From the NCBI GenBank assembly GCA_009744235.1, contig WPHV01000001.1, forward strand, positions 434,001-498,000: a stretch of DNA of 64,000 nt, given 5' to 3'. The notes beneath the pieces were generated by a model, which made no database searches, was not told the origin of the DNA, and worked only from the letters and a program-made list of their open reading frames with translations. This DNA is from Gillisella vitis (GTDB lineage: Bacteria; Pseudomonadota; Alphaproteobacteria; Rhizobiales; Rhizobiaceae). The position numbers and the translations under genes are program-made. Shown piece after piece: positions 27,370-35,969 of the stretch (position 1 is the stretch's first letter; each line of letters begins with the position of its first letter).

Positions 27370-28245
27370 GTGAACTGGGATGATTATCGATGCTTCCTGA
27401 CCCTCGCCAAGACCGGTAGCTTCTCACGGGCAGCACGCCTGCTTCACGTCGATCACACAACTGTTGGCCGGAGGGTTGCGGCATTGGAGGTGGATCTCGG
27501 TATAAAGCTGGTGGAGCGGCTGGCGAGAGAAGTCAGGCTGACGGCAGAGGGTCATGAGCTGGCGACCCTGGGACTACCCGTCGAAGAAGCAATGGCCAGC
27601 GTCGAACGGGCGGCGGCAGGCGGCGGTGCAGCATTGGCGGGACCTGTGCATATTTCCGCGCCACCCGGTCTGGCATCGCTCTTGCTGGCACCGAAACTGG
27701 TTTCCCTGCATCGCCAGTATCCCGACATCAAAATCACGATGTCGAGTGACAAGGATTTTGCAAATCTCAATCGGCGCGAAGCGGATATTGCACTACGATT
27801 GTCGCGCCCACTCTCGAACGGACTTGTCGCCCGCAAACTCCGCGATATCCCATTCTTCTTTTTCGCAAGCCACACCTATGACATCGCGGAGGATGACTGG
27901 GAATTTATCACCTATCTTCAGGCGGATGATATTTTGCCGCAACAGAGCTGGTTGATGCAGCATATCGGGTCGAGAACCATTGCGCTGCGATGCAGTGATG
28001 CCGCGAGCCAGGTTCAGGCCACCGCCTCCGGCCTCGGCGTGGCACTGTTGCCGGACTATCTCGGATATAATGATACCCGTCTCAGGAAATGCCCCAGCCG
28101 GCTCACGCCGCCACGGCGCGAATTATGGATGGTGGTACATGACGATATTCGCCACGCACCACGGGTGCGGGTCGTGCTGGATTTCCTGATCGGCATACTC
28201 GCCGTCACGCCCGATTTCGAATTGCCAAACGCATCAGAGGCTTGA
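27370..28245 (+). CDS. LysR-family transcriptional regulator
   Basis: 291 residues from a GTG start (VNWDDYRCFLTLAKTGSFSRAARLL), preceded by GGAGA. The HTH continues as HVDHTTVGRRVAALEVDLGIKLVER; the rest is the effector-binding domain. The upstream frame to 27235 is not conserved. Divergent from qor. Confidence 0.9.
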   Translation: MNWDDYRCFLTLAKTGSFSRAARLLHVDHTTVGRRVAALEVDLGIKLVERLAREVRLTAEGHELATLGLPVEEAMASVERAAAGGGAALAGPVHISAPPGLASLLLAPKLVSLHRQYPDIKITMSSDKDFANLNRREADIALRLSRPLSNGLVARKLRDIPFFFFASHTYDIAEDDWEFITYLQADDILPQQSWLMQHIGSRTIALRCSDAASQVQATASGLGVALLPDYLGYNDTRLRKCPSRLTPPRRELWMVVHDDIRHAPRVRVVLDFLIGILAVTPDFELPNASEA

Positions 28246-28320
28246 GATATCCAAAAACAGAATGGTAATTATCCAGCAAACGTAAAAGTCTTCTACCGCA
28301 AACGACGGCAATTTCTGACT

Positions 28321-29145
28321 TCACCCCTGGCTCTGCGACTGGCTTTGACCGGTTTCCGCGACGCTGACCGTTACGGACATGTCCTCCCCCGCCAAACCGA
28401 TGCGCATGCCGGAAACCGGTGCTGCATCGGCGTAGGACAGGCCAGAGGCAAGTCGCACATAGCGGGCATCCGGGCAGACATCATTAGCGGCATCGAAGCC
28501 GACCCAGCCGAGCGACGGCAGGTGGATTTCGGCCCAGGCATGGGTTGCCGTCTGCTGCTCGACACCATCCATCATCAGATAGCCGGAAATATAGCGGGCG
28601 GGCAGGTTCATCAGCCGTGCTGCGGAGATCATCACATGGGCGTGGTCCTGGCAAACGCCCGTCCCCGCCTCCAATGCTTGCTCGGCGGTGGTTTCCGTCG
28701 TGGTCGCGCCCGTCTCATAGCGAACCTGGCTATTCACGCGCGCCATCAGGTCGTGCATCCTGGCCAGTTCATTATCGCCTGCCAGGCTTTTCACCAGATC
28801 GCGCACCAGCTTTCCCGCCTTGGTGCGCGGCGTATCGCGCAGATAGAGCCAAAGCGGCACATAGCCGGTATGGGGGCCAAAGACGCCGGCGCGATCCTCG
28901 GTCTTCACTTCTCCCGAGGCAACGATCCGCACAGACCTGGCATCCCCTTCAAAGGACACCAGATGGGTGTGATTGCCGAACTGGTCGTTGAACCCGGCCT
29001 CGACATTGGCGCCGTCCACCACGATCGTCCAGGATACGACGTGCAGGCCGGGATTTTCGATCGGGGTCAGCCTGAGCCTCTGGAGCGAGAACTGCACCGG
29101 CTCGTCATAGCTGTATTCCGTCACATGATTGATTTTCAGACGCAT
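28321..29145 (-). CDS. Transglutaminase-like cysteine protease family protein
   Basis: 274 residues. An N-terminal Bact_transglu_N-type segment (MRLKINHVTEYSYDEPVQFS) precedes the transglutaminase core, with catalytic Cys in GTGVCQDHAHV, His in ATHAWAEIH and Asp in VGFDAANDVC. It is the last gene of a trio with alpha-E and ATP-grasp proteins, a set known across bacteria and thought to make or process a peptide-like product; the product is unknown to me. Confidence 0.9.
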   Translation of the reverse strand: MRLKINHVTEYSYDEPVQFSLQRLRLTPIENPGLHVVSWTIVVDGANVEAGFNDQFGNHTHLVSFEGDARSVRIVASGEVKTEDRAGVFGPHTGYVPLWLYLRDTPRTKAGKLVRDLVKSLAGDNELARMHDLMARVNSQVRYETGATTTETTAEQALEAGTGVCQDHAHVMISAARLMNLPARYISGYLMMDGVEQQTATHAWAEIHLPSLGWVGFDAANDVCPDARYVRLASGLSYADAAPVSGMRIGLAGEDMSVTVSVAETGQSQSQSQG

Positions 29146-29159
29146 CGCTTGTGCCCCGC

Positions 29160-30101
29160 TCAACTGTAGAATCGGTAGCCCTCGTTAATCTCATGCCCCA
29201 GCCGGTTGTTGCGGGAAATGAAATTATCGAGAAACTCGTGCAGGCCCTGATCCATGATCCGGGTGATGTTACTGGAGCGCAGCGACGCGCGAATGCTATC
29301 GGCTGTTTCATGGGCAGGCAGCCGCTCGCCATATTCCTTGCCGATATAGCCGAGATTGCTGACGATCTTCTCATAGCAATAGGCCAGAGACCGCGGCATC
29401 TGACCGTTGATGATCAGAAAATCGGCAATATTGGCGGCGAGATAATCGCCGTCATAGACCCAGCGATAAGACCGATGCGCCGACACCGAACGCAGGATCG
29501 ATTCCCACTGGATATTATCCAGCGATGAGCCGACTTGGTTTATCGAGGGCAGCAGCACGTAATATTTCACATCGAGAATGCGGCTGGTATTATCGGCCCG
29601 CTCGATAAATGTGCCGATCCGGGCAAAATTATAGATCTCGTTACGCAACATCGAGCCGTGGAAGGCGCCGCGGATCAGCCCGGCCCGCCGCTTCACCGTA
29701 TCGATGGTTTCCGGCAGGTCGGCGGATTTCAGCTTACGCGACAGAAGCTGCTTCAGCTCGATCCAGCATTCGTTGGTCGCCTCCCAGGTTTCCCGGGTCA
29801 GCGCGGTGCGCACCATACGGGCATTGTTGCGGGCGCTGTCGATGCAGGACATCACGCTGGAGGGATTGGCCGTATCACGCAGCAGAAAGTCGATAGCATC
29901 AGCCGCCGTCACTTTCGGATGGGCTTTTAGGAAAATATCCAGCACGTCGGCGCTTTGCAGCACACCAGTCCAATCATCGTCAGTGGCACCCGACCGGGTC
30001 AGCGACACGCGCAGCCCGGCATCCACCAGACGCGCAATGTTTTCAGCCCGTTCAATATACCGGAACATCCAGAAGAGGCCGTTTGCAGTTCTTCCCAGCA
30101 T
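29160..30101 (-). CDS. Alpha-E domain protein
   Basis: 313 residues starting MLGRTANGLFWMFRYIERAE, the alpha-E (DUF403) signature, with a mostly helical remainder. Its function is unknown but it always travels with the circularly permuted ATP-grasp and transglutaminase genes. GGAGG precedes two possible starts; an ATG at 30107 overlaps the upstream stop (TGATG) and the ATG at 30101 gives the usual N terminus. Confidence 0.88.
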   Translation of the reverse strand: MLGRTANGLFWMFRYIERAENIARLVDAGLRVSLTRSGATDDDWTGVLQSADVLDIFLKAHPKVTAADAIDFLLRDTANPSSVMSCIDSARNNARMVRTALTRETWEATNECWIELKQLLSRKLKSADLPETIDTVKRRAGLIRGAFHGSMLRNEIYNFARIGTFIERADNTSRILDVKYYVLLPSINQVGSSLDNIQWESILRSVSAHRSYRWVYDGDYLAANIADFLIINGQMPRSLAYCYEKIVSNLGYIGKEYGERLPAHETADSIRASLRSSNITRIMDQGLHEFLDNFISRNNRLGHEINEGYRFYS

Positions 30102-30106
30102 GACCA

Positions 30107-31543
30107 TCAGTCCTCCAATACCCATGTATCCTTGGTGCCGCCGCCCTGGCTGGAATTGACCACCAGTGAACCCTGCTTCAGAGCCACGCGGGTCAAGCCG
30201 CCAGGAATGATCTGCACCTTGTCGGAAACAAGCACATAGGGACGAAGATCGACATGCCGGGGAGCAATGCCCTTGTTGACCAGGATCGGCACGGTCGAGA
30301 GCGACAGGGTCGGCTGGGCAATGTAATTGCTGGGGCGGGTCTTCAGCTTTTCGGCAAACAGCGCCCGCTCCTTCTTGCTGGCGGTCGGCCCGACCAGCAT
30401 GCCGTAGCCACCGGAACCATGCACTTCCTTGACCACCAGTTCTTCCAGATGCTCCAGCACATAGGCCAGGCTATCGGCCTCCGAACAGCGCCAGGTCGGC
30501 ACGTTTTCCAGGATCGCCTTGCGGCCCGTATAGAACTCGACGATTTCAGGCATGTAGGAATAGATCGCCTTGTCGTCGGAAATGCCGGTGCCCGGCGCAT
30601 TGGCGATGGTGATATTACCGGCGCGGTAAACGTCCATGATGCCAGGCACGCCCAGCGCCGAATCCGGGCGGAAGGTCAGCGGATCAAGGAAATCGTCATC
30701 GACGCGGCGATAAAGCACGTCGATGGCCTCATAGCCTCGGGTGGTGCGCATCTTCACCTTGCCGTCGATGACACGCAGGTCAGAGCCTTCCACCAGTTCG
30801 ACGCCCATCATGTCGGCCAGGAAGGAATGTTCGTAATAGGCGGAATTGTAGATGCCCGGCGTCAGCACGGCCACGCGCGGCTTACCTTTGCAGCCCGGAG
30901 GTGCCAGCGAAGCCAAAGATTGGCGCAGAAGATAGGGATAGTCCTCGACCCGCTGCACCTTGTTCAGCTGGAACAGTTCGGGAAACATCTGCATCATGGT
31001 TTCGCGATTTTCCAGCATATAGCTGACACCGGATGGCGTGCGGGCATTATCCTCCAACACATAGAACTCGCCCTCGCCGGTGCGCACGATATCGGTGCCG
31101 ACGATATGGGTATAGACACCGCCCGGCGGACGAAAGCCGATCATTTCCGGCAGGAAGGCGACATTGTTTTCGATCAGCTCGCGGGGGATGCGGCCAGCCT
31201 TGATGATTTCCTGCTTATGGTAGATGTCATCGAGAAAGGCATTCAGCGCCAGAACGCGCTGCTCGATACCCTGGGCAAGCTTTCGCCATTCCTGGCCGGA
31301 AATGATCCGGGGAATGAGATCAAAGGGAATCAATTTTTCCGAGGAATCCTCGTGACCATAAACGGCGAATGTAATGCCGGTCTTTCTGAAGATGGTTTCC
31401 GCATCGCGCGATTTTGCGATCAGATGCTTGGGGTCCTGGCTCGAATACCAGTCGAAATATTTCTGGTACGGTCCGCGCGGGCTGCCGTCCGCCGTAATCA
31501 TTTCATCAAATGCCAATGGCGCTATCCCCGTTTGTTTAGCCAT
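30107..31543 (-). CDS. Circularly permuted ATP-grasp protein
   Basis: 478 residues of the CPATGRASP/DUF404-DUF407 family: YVLEDNARTPSGVSYMLENR, VVKEVHGSGGYGMLVGP and the C-terminal LVVNSSQGGGTKDTWVLED are typical. These enzymes are predicted to ligate amino groups to carboxylates using ATP. It is the first gene of the operon with the alpha-E and transglutaminase genes, which follow without real gaps. The start at 31543 (MAKQTGIAPLAF) is preferred to the 9-residue longer form. Confidence 0.9.
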   Translation of the reverse strand: MAKQTGIAPLAFDEMITADGSPRGPYQKYFDWYSSQDPKHLIAKSRDAETIFRKTGITFAVYGHEDSSEKLIPFDLIPRIISGQEWRKLAQGIEQRVLALNAFLDDIYHKQEIIKAGRIPRELIENNVAFLPEMIGFRPPGGVYTHIVGTDIVRTGEGEFYVLEDNARTPSGVSYMLENRETMMQMFPELFQLNKVQRVEDYPYLLRQSLASLAPPGCKGKPRVAVLTPGIYNSAYYEHSFLADMMGVELVEGSDLRVIDGKVKMRTTRGYEAIDVLYRRVDDDFLDPLTFRPDSALGVPGIMDVYRAGNITIANAPGTGISDDKAIYSYMPEIVEFYTGRKAILENVPTWRCSEADSLAYVLEHLEELVVKEVHGSGGYGMLVGPTASKKERALFAEKLKTRPSNYIAQPTLSLSTVPILVNKGIAPRHVDLRPYVLVSDKVQIIPGGLTRVALKQGSLVVNSSQGGGTKDTWVLED

Positions 31544-32198
31544 ATGAATACAGTGCCTTTTACAATGCAAGAAGCGTGCTCAATTTGAATGAAATATTTC
31601 GATCCGCCAAAATCCTGCGAAAACAGCCAAAAAACTGGGCGTTCGCCAGAGCTGTGACCAACCTCGCTTCAGGCGCTGGCGACAGCGCGCATAAATTCGA
31701 TGCAACTGCGAGATTTATAAGCAGCTCCTTCAGGTTTCCCCAACACCATGTCTGAATGTTGAAATCATCAGCAACAGAGAAAACCATAGAGGGATTGGCG
31801 CGGCACCCTCGCCTCAAATCAGGCCTGATGAAAGCCGTGATGCCGCCCCTTTTCCGGGCTAACGGCTGCTCTATATTCAGGTCAACAAAAGTTGTCTTGG
31901 CGAAAAAGCTGTATACAGACACGATAAACCATCGCCGCCATATCAGAGAGCCAAACTGCCGATTTGCCATTGTAGATGCACATAATTGTCGTGTTGAACC
32001 GATTCCGGTTTGACGGTTTATGCGCTAGCGTCAGGAATATTCGAATCACGACCAATCGTGTTCTGGAAACATCGATAAGCTATGCCGCGCATGTCGCAGA
32101 CAGGATGCATTCAGAAACGGTCGTGAAGGTCATAACCGCTGCGGAATTTGAAGAGTTTGCATAACGGATCCGGCACATAAAAGACAGGTGCGCATTGC
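31544..32198. other. 655-base gap with no supported gene
   Basis: It contains the promoter region of the ATP-grasp operon on the minus strand and the leader of the alpha/beta hydrolase on the plus strand. Frames of 60-140 residues here lack ribosome-binding sites and domains. No hairpin of terminator quality noted. Confidence 0.4.
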
Positions 32199-33173
32199 AT
32201 GGATGAAAACGGCAGGGGCATAAATGGTATGAAGGAATTCGGCATGGGATATGACGACGCGTCAGGCAAACAAGCAATACTGACGCGGCGCGGACTGCTT
32301 GGCGGCATGGCGGCCACACTGGCCGCACCGTCTTTCGCACATGCTTTTGACGTTCCCGCTGAGCCGCGCCTGTTGCACCATGACTATATGAAAATGCGCG
32401 AGCGCTTTCGCACCCGGCTGCTGCAAAAAGGCCCCGCCCCCGACAAATATGAGCCCTTGACCGCACCTGCGGGCGCCAACCGGATCTTCTACCGCTCCGG
32501 TCGGGGTGGTGAACTGACCTTGGCCGCCTGGGTCTCCACCTATAAACGCGAGCGCAAGCTGAAGCCTGCCGTATTGTTCCTGCATGGCGGCAATGCCATG
32601 GGCGCTGGCCAGTGGGAGCCGCTGAAAGCCTATGCAGACGCCGGCTATGTGGTGATGATGCCCTCCATGCGTGGTGAAAACGGCCAGATGGGGATTTTCT
32701 CCGGTTTCTACGATGAAGTCGATGACGTGCTGGCGGCAGCCGACCGGCTCTCCCACCTGCCCGGCATCGACCGCGAGCGGGTGTTTCTGGCCGGTCACAG
32801 CATTGGTGGCACGCTGGCCATGCTGGCCTCGATGAGCACCCACCGCTTCCGCGCCGCCGTGCCAATTTCCGGCAATCCCAACGCTTTCCGCTTTTTCAAG
32901 CGCTACCCCGAGGATATTCGCTTCGACGACAGCCACCCGCATGAATTCGAGGTGCGCAGCGCAGTCTGCTACGCTCATAGCTTCAAATGCCCGATAAAGC
33001 TGCTGCATGCTGAAACCGAAACCAGCTTCGAGGACAATGCCGCCCTGCTGATAAAGCGCGCCCGAGCCGCCAACGCGATCATCTCGTCTGAAGAGGTGGA
33101 AGGCAATCACACCAGCGAAATCCCCCATGCGGTGGAAGCCAGCATGCGGTTTTTCCATCAGGTCGCGGCGTGA
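32199..33173 (+). CDS. Tat-exported alpha/beta hydrolase
   Basis: 324 residues. A twin-arginine signal (LTRRGLLGGMAATLAAPSFAHA, about residues 29-50) predicts folded export to the periplasm. The hydrolase fold shows VLFLHGGNAMG (oxyanion region), the nucleophile elbow AGHSIGGT and a C-terminal EGNHTSE with the likely catalytic His. Peptidase S9 or dienelactone-hydrolase relatives are the nearest types. The start is uncertain: ATGs at 32199, 32229 and 32244 all keep the signal. Monocistronic. Confidence 0.82.
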   Translation: MDENGRGINGMKEFGMGYDDASGKQAILTRRGLLGGMAATLAAPSFAHAFDVPAEPRLLHHDYMKMRERFRTRLLQKGPAPDKYEPLTAPAGANRIFYRSGRGGELTLAAWVSTYKRERKLKPAVLFLHGGNAMGAGQWEPLKAYADAGYVVMMPSMRGENGQMGIFSGFYDEVDDVLAAADRLSHLPGIDRERVFLAGHSIGGTLAMLASMSTHRFRAAVPISGNPNAFRFFKRYPEDIRFDDSHPHEFEVRSAVCYAHSFKCPIKLLHAETETSFEDNAALLIKRARAANAIISSEEVEGNHTSEIPHAVEASMRFFHQVAA

Positions 33174-33249
33174 CGCCTGTTGCGCAAGTCCATAGATCGG
33201 AAGCGATCTAATAGGAAATGCGCAGCGGCTTCAAACCGCGACACAGCCT

Positions 33250-33816
33250 TCACTGAAAGGCGTTCTTGCGTCTAAGTGCGCGATAGAGCGTGGCGCGGCT
33301 GATGCCCATGTCGCGTGCCGCTCCCTGGACGGTGACAGATCCACCGTGAATGGCACCACGCGCCACCTCGACATCCTGCTTAGACAGCTTGACGGGCCGT
33401 CCTATGGCGCTGCCGCGCTGCCGCGCTGCCGACATGCCCGCCCTTGTGCGCTCGGAAATCAGGCTACGCTCAAACTCCGCCAATGCCCCCATGATGTGGA
33501 AAATCAGAATGCCGCCAGCCGAAGCCGTATCGATACATTCGTTGACGGAATAGAGGCCGATTTTCCGCTCTCCAAGTTCCGTGACCATCTCGATCAGATG
33601 CGACAAAGAGCGCCCCAGTCGGTCAAGGCGCCAGATCACCAGCGTATCACCTGATTTAAGCGCAGCAAGCGCCTCCATCAAACCCGGCCTGTGCCGCATG
33701 GCCCCAGAGAGCCCTTGGTCTGAAAAAACTCTCTCACATCCGACCTGCGCCAACGCCGAGAGTTGAAGATCAAGATTCTGATCACTTGTGGAAACGCGAG
33801 CATAACCAATACGCAT
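33250..33816 (-). CDS. Serine site-specific recombinase (Pin/Hin/resolvase family)
   Basis: 188 residues. The catalytic serine is in YARVSTSDQNLDLQ, the arginines in VIWRLDRLGRSL, and the E-helix region HIMGALAEFERSLISERT is typical of small serine recombinases. A C-terminal helix-turn-helix (VQGAARDMGISRATLYRALR) binds the recombination site. Such proteins invert or resolve DNA between short sites. No transposase is present. Downstream on the plus strand lie two inverted paralogous genes, which could be its substrate region. The AT-rich 336 bases upstream could hold its sites. Confidence 0.93.
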   Translation of the reverse strand: MRIGYARVSTSDQNLDLQLSALAQVGCERVFSDQGLSGAMRHRPGLMEALAALKSGDTLVIWRLDRLGRSLSHLIEMVTELGERKIGLYSVNECIDTASAGGILIFHIMGALAEFERSLISERTRAGMSAARQRGSAIGRPVKLSKQDVEVARGAIHGGSVTVQGAARDMGISRATLYRALRRKNAFQ

Positions 33817-34152
33817 CAGGCAAAAACACTCATAATAGATGAAATTTAAAGTCTCAAAGGTCAGATCAACAATAAGTGTATCATAATGGTTCCCTTTTAA
33901 TCACAACTAATGAGCGCGTTCAACACAAAAAACGACCTTAAAGTGCTCATTTTTGGTGTTTTTATTCTGGAAAGCAACAGAAGCGAATTGACCATTACAA
34001 GTAGAACATAAGAAAATCTTCTTTTAGTTGTATATAATAATAAAATGTCCATAGGTTGTATTTTTTACGTATCGGATTGCAAATGGGAACGCTTTCGAGA
34101 CGGAGAGAACGTCCGAGAGCATCACATGACCCCAAGCTAAGGATCTGAAAAA
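33817..34152. other. AT-rich gap between the recombinase and paralogue A
   Basis: 336 bases, strongly AT-rich. It holds a 7-base inverted pair AATGAGC...GCTCATT (near 33908-33956) and a hairpin (34091-34102 with 34110-34120) shortly before gene A. It is the natural place for recombinase binding sites and for divergent promoters, but I cannot identify a defined site. Confidence 0.4.
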
Positions 34153-34794
34153 ATGAAATATTCCCTATCTCTCACATTCGACACGGATGTGCTGGCCAAT
34201 ATCAAGGCCGCTGGCCAGACTGTGGCTATTGCAAAAACAGTCGGAACTGGCGCGCCAAACGTACTTTGGCTGACAATCGATCCATTTCAATCAAACACTA
34301 TCGAATGGGAAGAGGATTACTGGATTTATGCATCGACGGTTAATGTCAGCAATGGCGCTTCTATTAACAAGCTGACAGAGGTTACTCCAGGTCCCGCACT
34401 GGATGGCGGGTATTACGATTTGAACGAGAACTCCATTTTTGGTCCGTTCCGCAAGAACAACAGTGTGTTTCCGGTTGCAACCGGCAGCTATGCTGCAATC
34501 AACAATATGAGCTACGAGCAATACCCGTCGCTGACATTCGGCCTGTCTCAGACCGCCTTGGTCAATCAGACGCTCCAGGAACGCAAGCCCATTTCGGCCC
34601 AGACAGTCCTCGCCACGCAGTCTGTTCGCATGACGCCGTTCACAGAAGTCTACCTCTGGCTACAGTCCGAATATAAAAGCCAGACTATCATCACTGAAAT
34701 CAGCGGAACCACGAGCGTGGCACAATTCGGCGGCAGTATCACCGACATCGCCCTGAAATACGATCCGATCCACGGCCTCTTTGGCCACGCCTGA
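34153..34794 (+). CDS. Paralogue A: soluble protein of unknown family
   Basis: 213 residues, no signal peptide or membrane segment. Conserved-looking stretches are TVGTGAPNVLWLTIDPFQSN, TIEWEEDYWIYAS and GPALDGGYYDLNENSIFGPF; the pattern of alternating polar and hydrophobic residues suggests a beta-rich fold. I do not recognise the family. The first 100 bases equal those of paralogue B exactly and about 470 bases are nearly identical; the last third differs much more. GC content is lower than in the surrounding chromosome. A purine-rich AAGGAT precedes the ATG at about 8 bases. Confidence 0.8.
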   Translation: MKYSLSLTFDTDVLANIKAAGQTVAIAKTVGTGAPNVLWLTIDPFQSNTIEWEEDYWIYASTVNVSNGASINKLTEVTPGPALDGGYYDLNENSIFGPFRKNNSVFPVATGSYAAINNMSYEQYPSLTFGLSQTALVNQTLQERKPISAQTVLATQSVRMTPFTEVYLWLQSEYKSQTIITEISGTTSVAQFGGSITDIALKYDPIHGLFGHA

Positions 34795-34803
34795 TCCCAG
34801 ACA

Positions 34804-34899
34804 CGCTGAGCCGCAAAGAGGTGGCCTCCCCCACCAAGACGGCTACCCTTTGCGGCTGAGCGTCGGCGGTCAGCATCCCCACCGTAGATGCTGGCCGCC
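34804..34899. terminator. Two tandem hairpins between the convergent paralogues
   Basis: Hairpin 1: 34804-34818 with 34848-34862, 15 bases with one mismatch. Hairpin 2: 34865-34877 with 34887-34899, 13 bases with one G-T pair. They lie 10 bases after gene A and can stop transcription from either side, which would keep gene A and gene B transcripts from running into each other. Confidence 0.6.
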
Positions 34900-35050
34900 A
34901 GACTTGTTTAAAGACACCGTCACGCTATACAACGAGCCATTGCAGATGACCCTTTGTATTCCATTTTCGAATGCTAAATATCTTTATAAATTAGAGATCT
35001 TCAAGATTATCTAGTTGAGACAACGTCTGAATATATCAGCTTGGAAATAA

Positions 35051-35698
35051 TTAGGCTTGGGGTGGTCCGAAAAGACCTTGGACAGGATCGTATTTCAGTG
35101 CGATGTCGGTGACACCCTCACCAAATCCAACCAGGCTTGGCGTTCCGTTAATGTCGGTAATAAATGTTTGGCTTTCGTGCTCAGACTGAAGCCACACATG
35201 CACGGCGGTGGACGGGGTCATGCGAACGGGCTGGGTGGCGAATAATGTCTGAGCCGAAATCGGCTTGCGCTCGTGCAGCGTCTGATTGACCAAGGCGGTC
35301 TGCGACAGGCCGAATGTCAGCGACGGGTATTGTTCGTGGCTCATATTATTGATTGCAGTATAGGCGCCGGTTGCAACCGGAAACACACTGTTGTTCTTGC
35401 GGAACGGACCAAAAATGGAGTTCTCGTTCAAATCGTAATACCCGCCATCCAGTGCGGGACCTGGAGTAACCTCTGTCAGCTTGTTAATAGAAGCGCCATT
35501 GCTGACATCAACCGTCGAGGCATAAATCCAGTAATCCTCTTCCCATTCGATGGTGTTTGATTGAAATGGATCAACTGTCAGCCAAATTACGTTTGGCGTG
35601 CCAGTTCCGACTGTTTTTGCAATAGCCACAGTCTGGCCAGCGGCCTTGATATTGGCCAGCACATCCGTGTCGAATGTGAGAGATAGGGAATATTTCAT
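35051..35698 (-). CDS. Paralogue B: soluble protein of unknown family
   Basis: 215 residues from the ATG that matches paralogue A (35698); a 7-residue in-frame extension to 35719 is possible but AGGGGCTCACC just before 35698 supports the shorter form. It differs from A by scattered substitutions in the first 150 residues (for example A34T, N64D, Y120H) and by many in the last 65. It is convergent with A. Function unknown. Confidence 0.8.
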   Translation of the reverse strand: MKYSLSLTFDTDVLANIKAAGQTVAIAKTVGTGTPNVIWLTVDPFQSNTIEWEEDYWIYASTVDVSNGASINKLTEVTPGPALDGGYYDLNENSIFGPFRKNNSVFPVATGAYTAINNMSHEQYPSLTFGLSQTALVNQTLHERKPISAQTLFATQPVRMTPSTAVHVWLQSEHESQTFITDINGTPSLVGFGEGVTDIALKYDPVQGLFGPPQA

Positions 35699-35912
35699 CA
35701 GGTGAGCCCCTTTTATCATTTAATTAGCGCAAAGCAAAAGCCTCGCCCATATCGATAGGCGCAGGGAAATGTGGTATAAAATGCACGACACACCTTAAAA
35801 TTGTATTAGCCCTGAAAGCATCTGCAAACCACCCCTGCGCCTCATCGCCACATCCTCCCTTCGCCCGTTGCCTCCCTTCACCAAACCCGGCAAAAGGGGC
35901 TACCAAAAGTGT

Positions 35913-35950
35913 TACAGCGCCGCGCGTTCTATAAAACGCGCGGCGCTGTA
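35913..35950. repeat. Perfect 16-base-pair palindrome before the truncated haemoglobin gene
   Basis: Arms 35913-35928 and 35935-35950 (TACAGCGCCGCGCGTT and its complement) with a 6-base loop, ending 19 bases before the GTG. From memory, ACAGCGCCGCGCG palindromes are common between genes in Rhizobiaceae; a partial copy (TACAGCGCCG) lies near 24630. It may also influence translation of the downstream gene. Confidence 0.75.
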
Positions 35951-35969
35951 GGGCAGTCGAGGGCAGGAC

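Larger units (their letters stand above)
34153..35719. repeat. Imperfect inverted repeat formed by paralogues A and B
   Basis: Arms 34153-34794 and 35719-35051 (B frame, ATG at 35698) are inverted copies separated by about 256 bases. Similarity starts abruptly at the two ATG codons; the upstream flanks are unrelated. It is near-exact for roughly the first 470 bases and fades towards the 3' ends. Confidence 0.85.

Noticed and set aside
30254..31588. A 444-codon frame antisense to the ATP-grasp gene
   Set aside because: Complementary shadow of a conserved family.
31560..31970. A 136-codon frame in the gap before the alpha/beta hydrolase
   Set aside because: No ribosome-binding site, no domain and atypical composition.
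33250..33816. Recombinase as part of a Tn3-type transposon
   Set aside because: No tnpA, no terminal 38-base repeats and no resistance genes around it.
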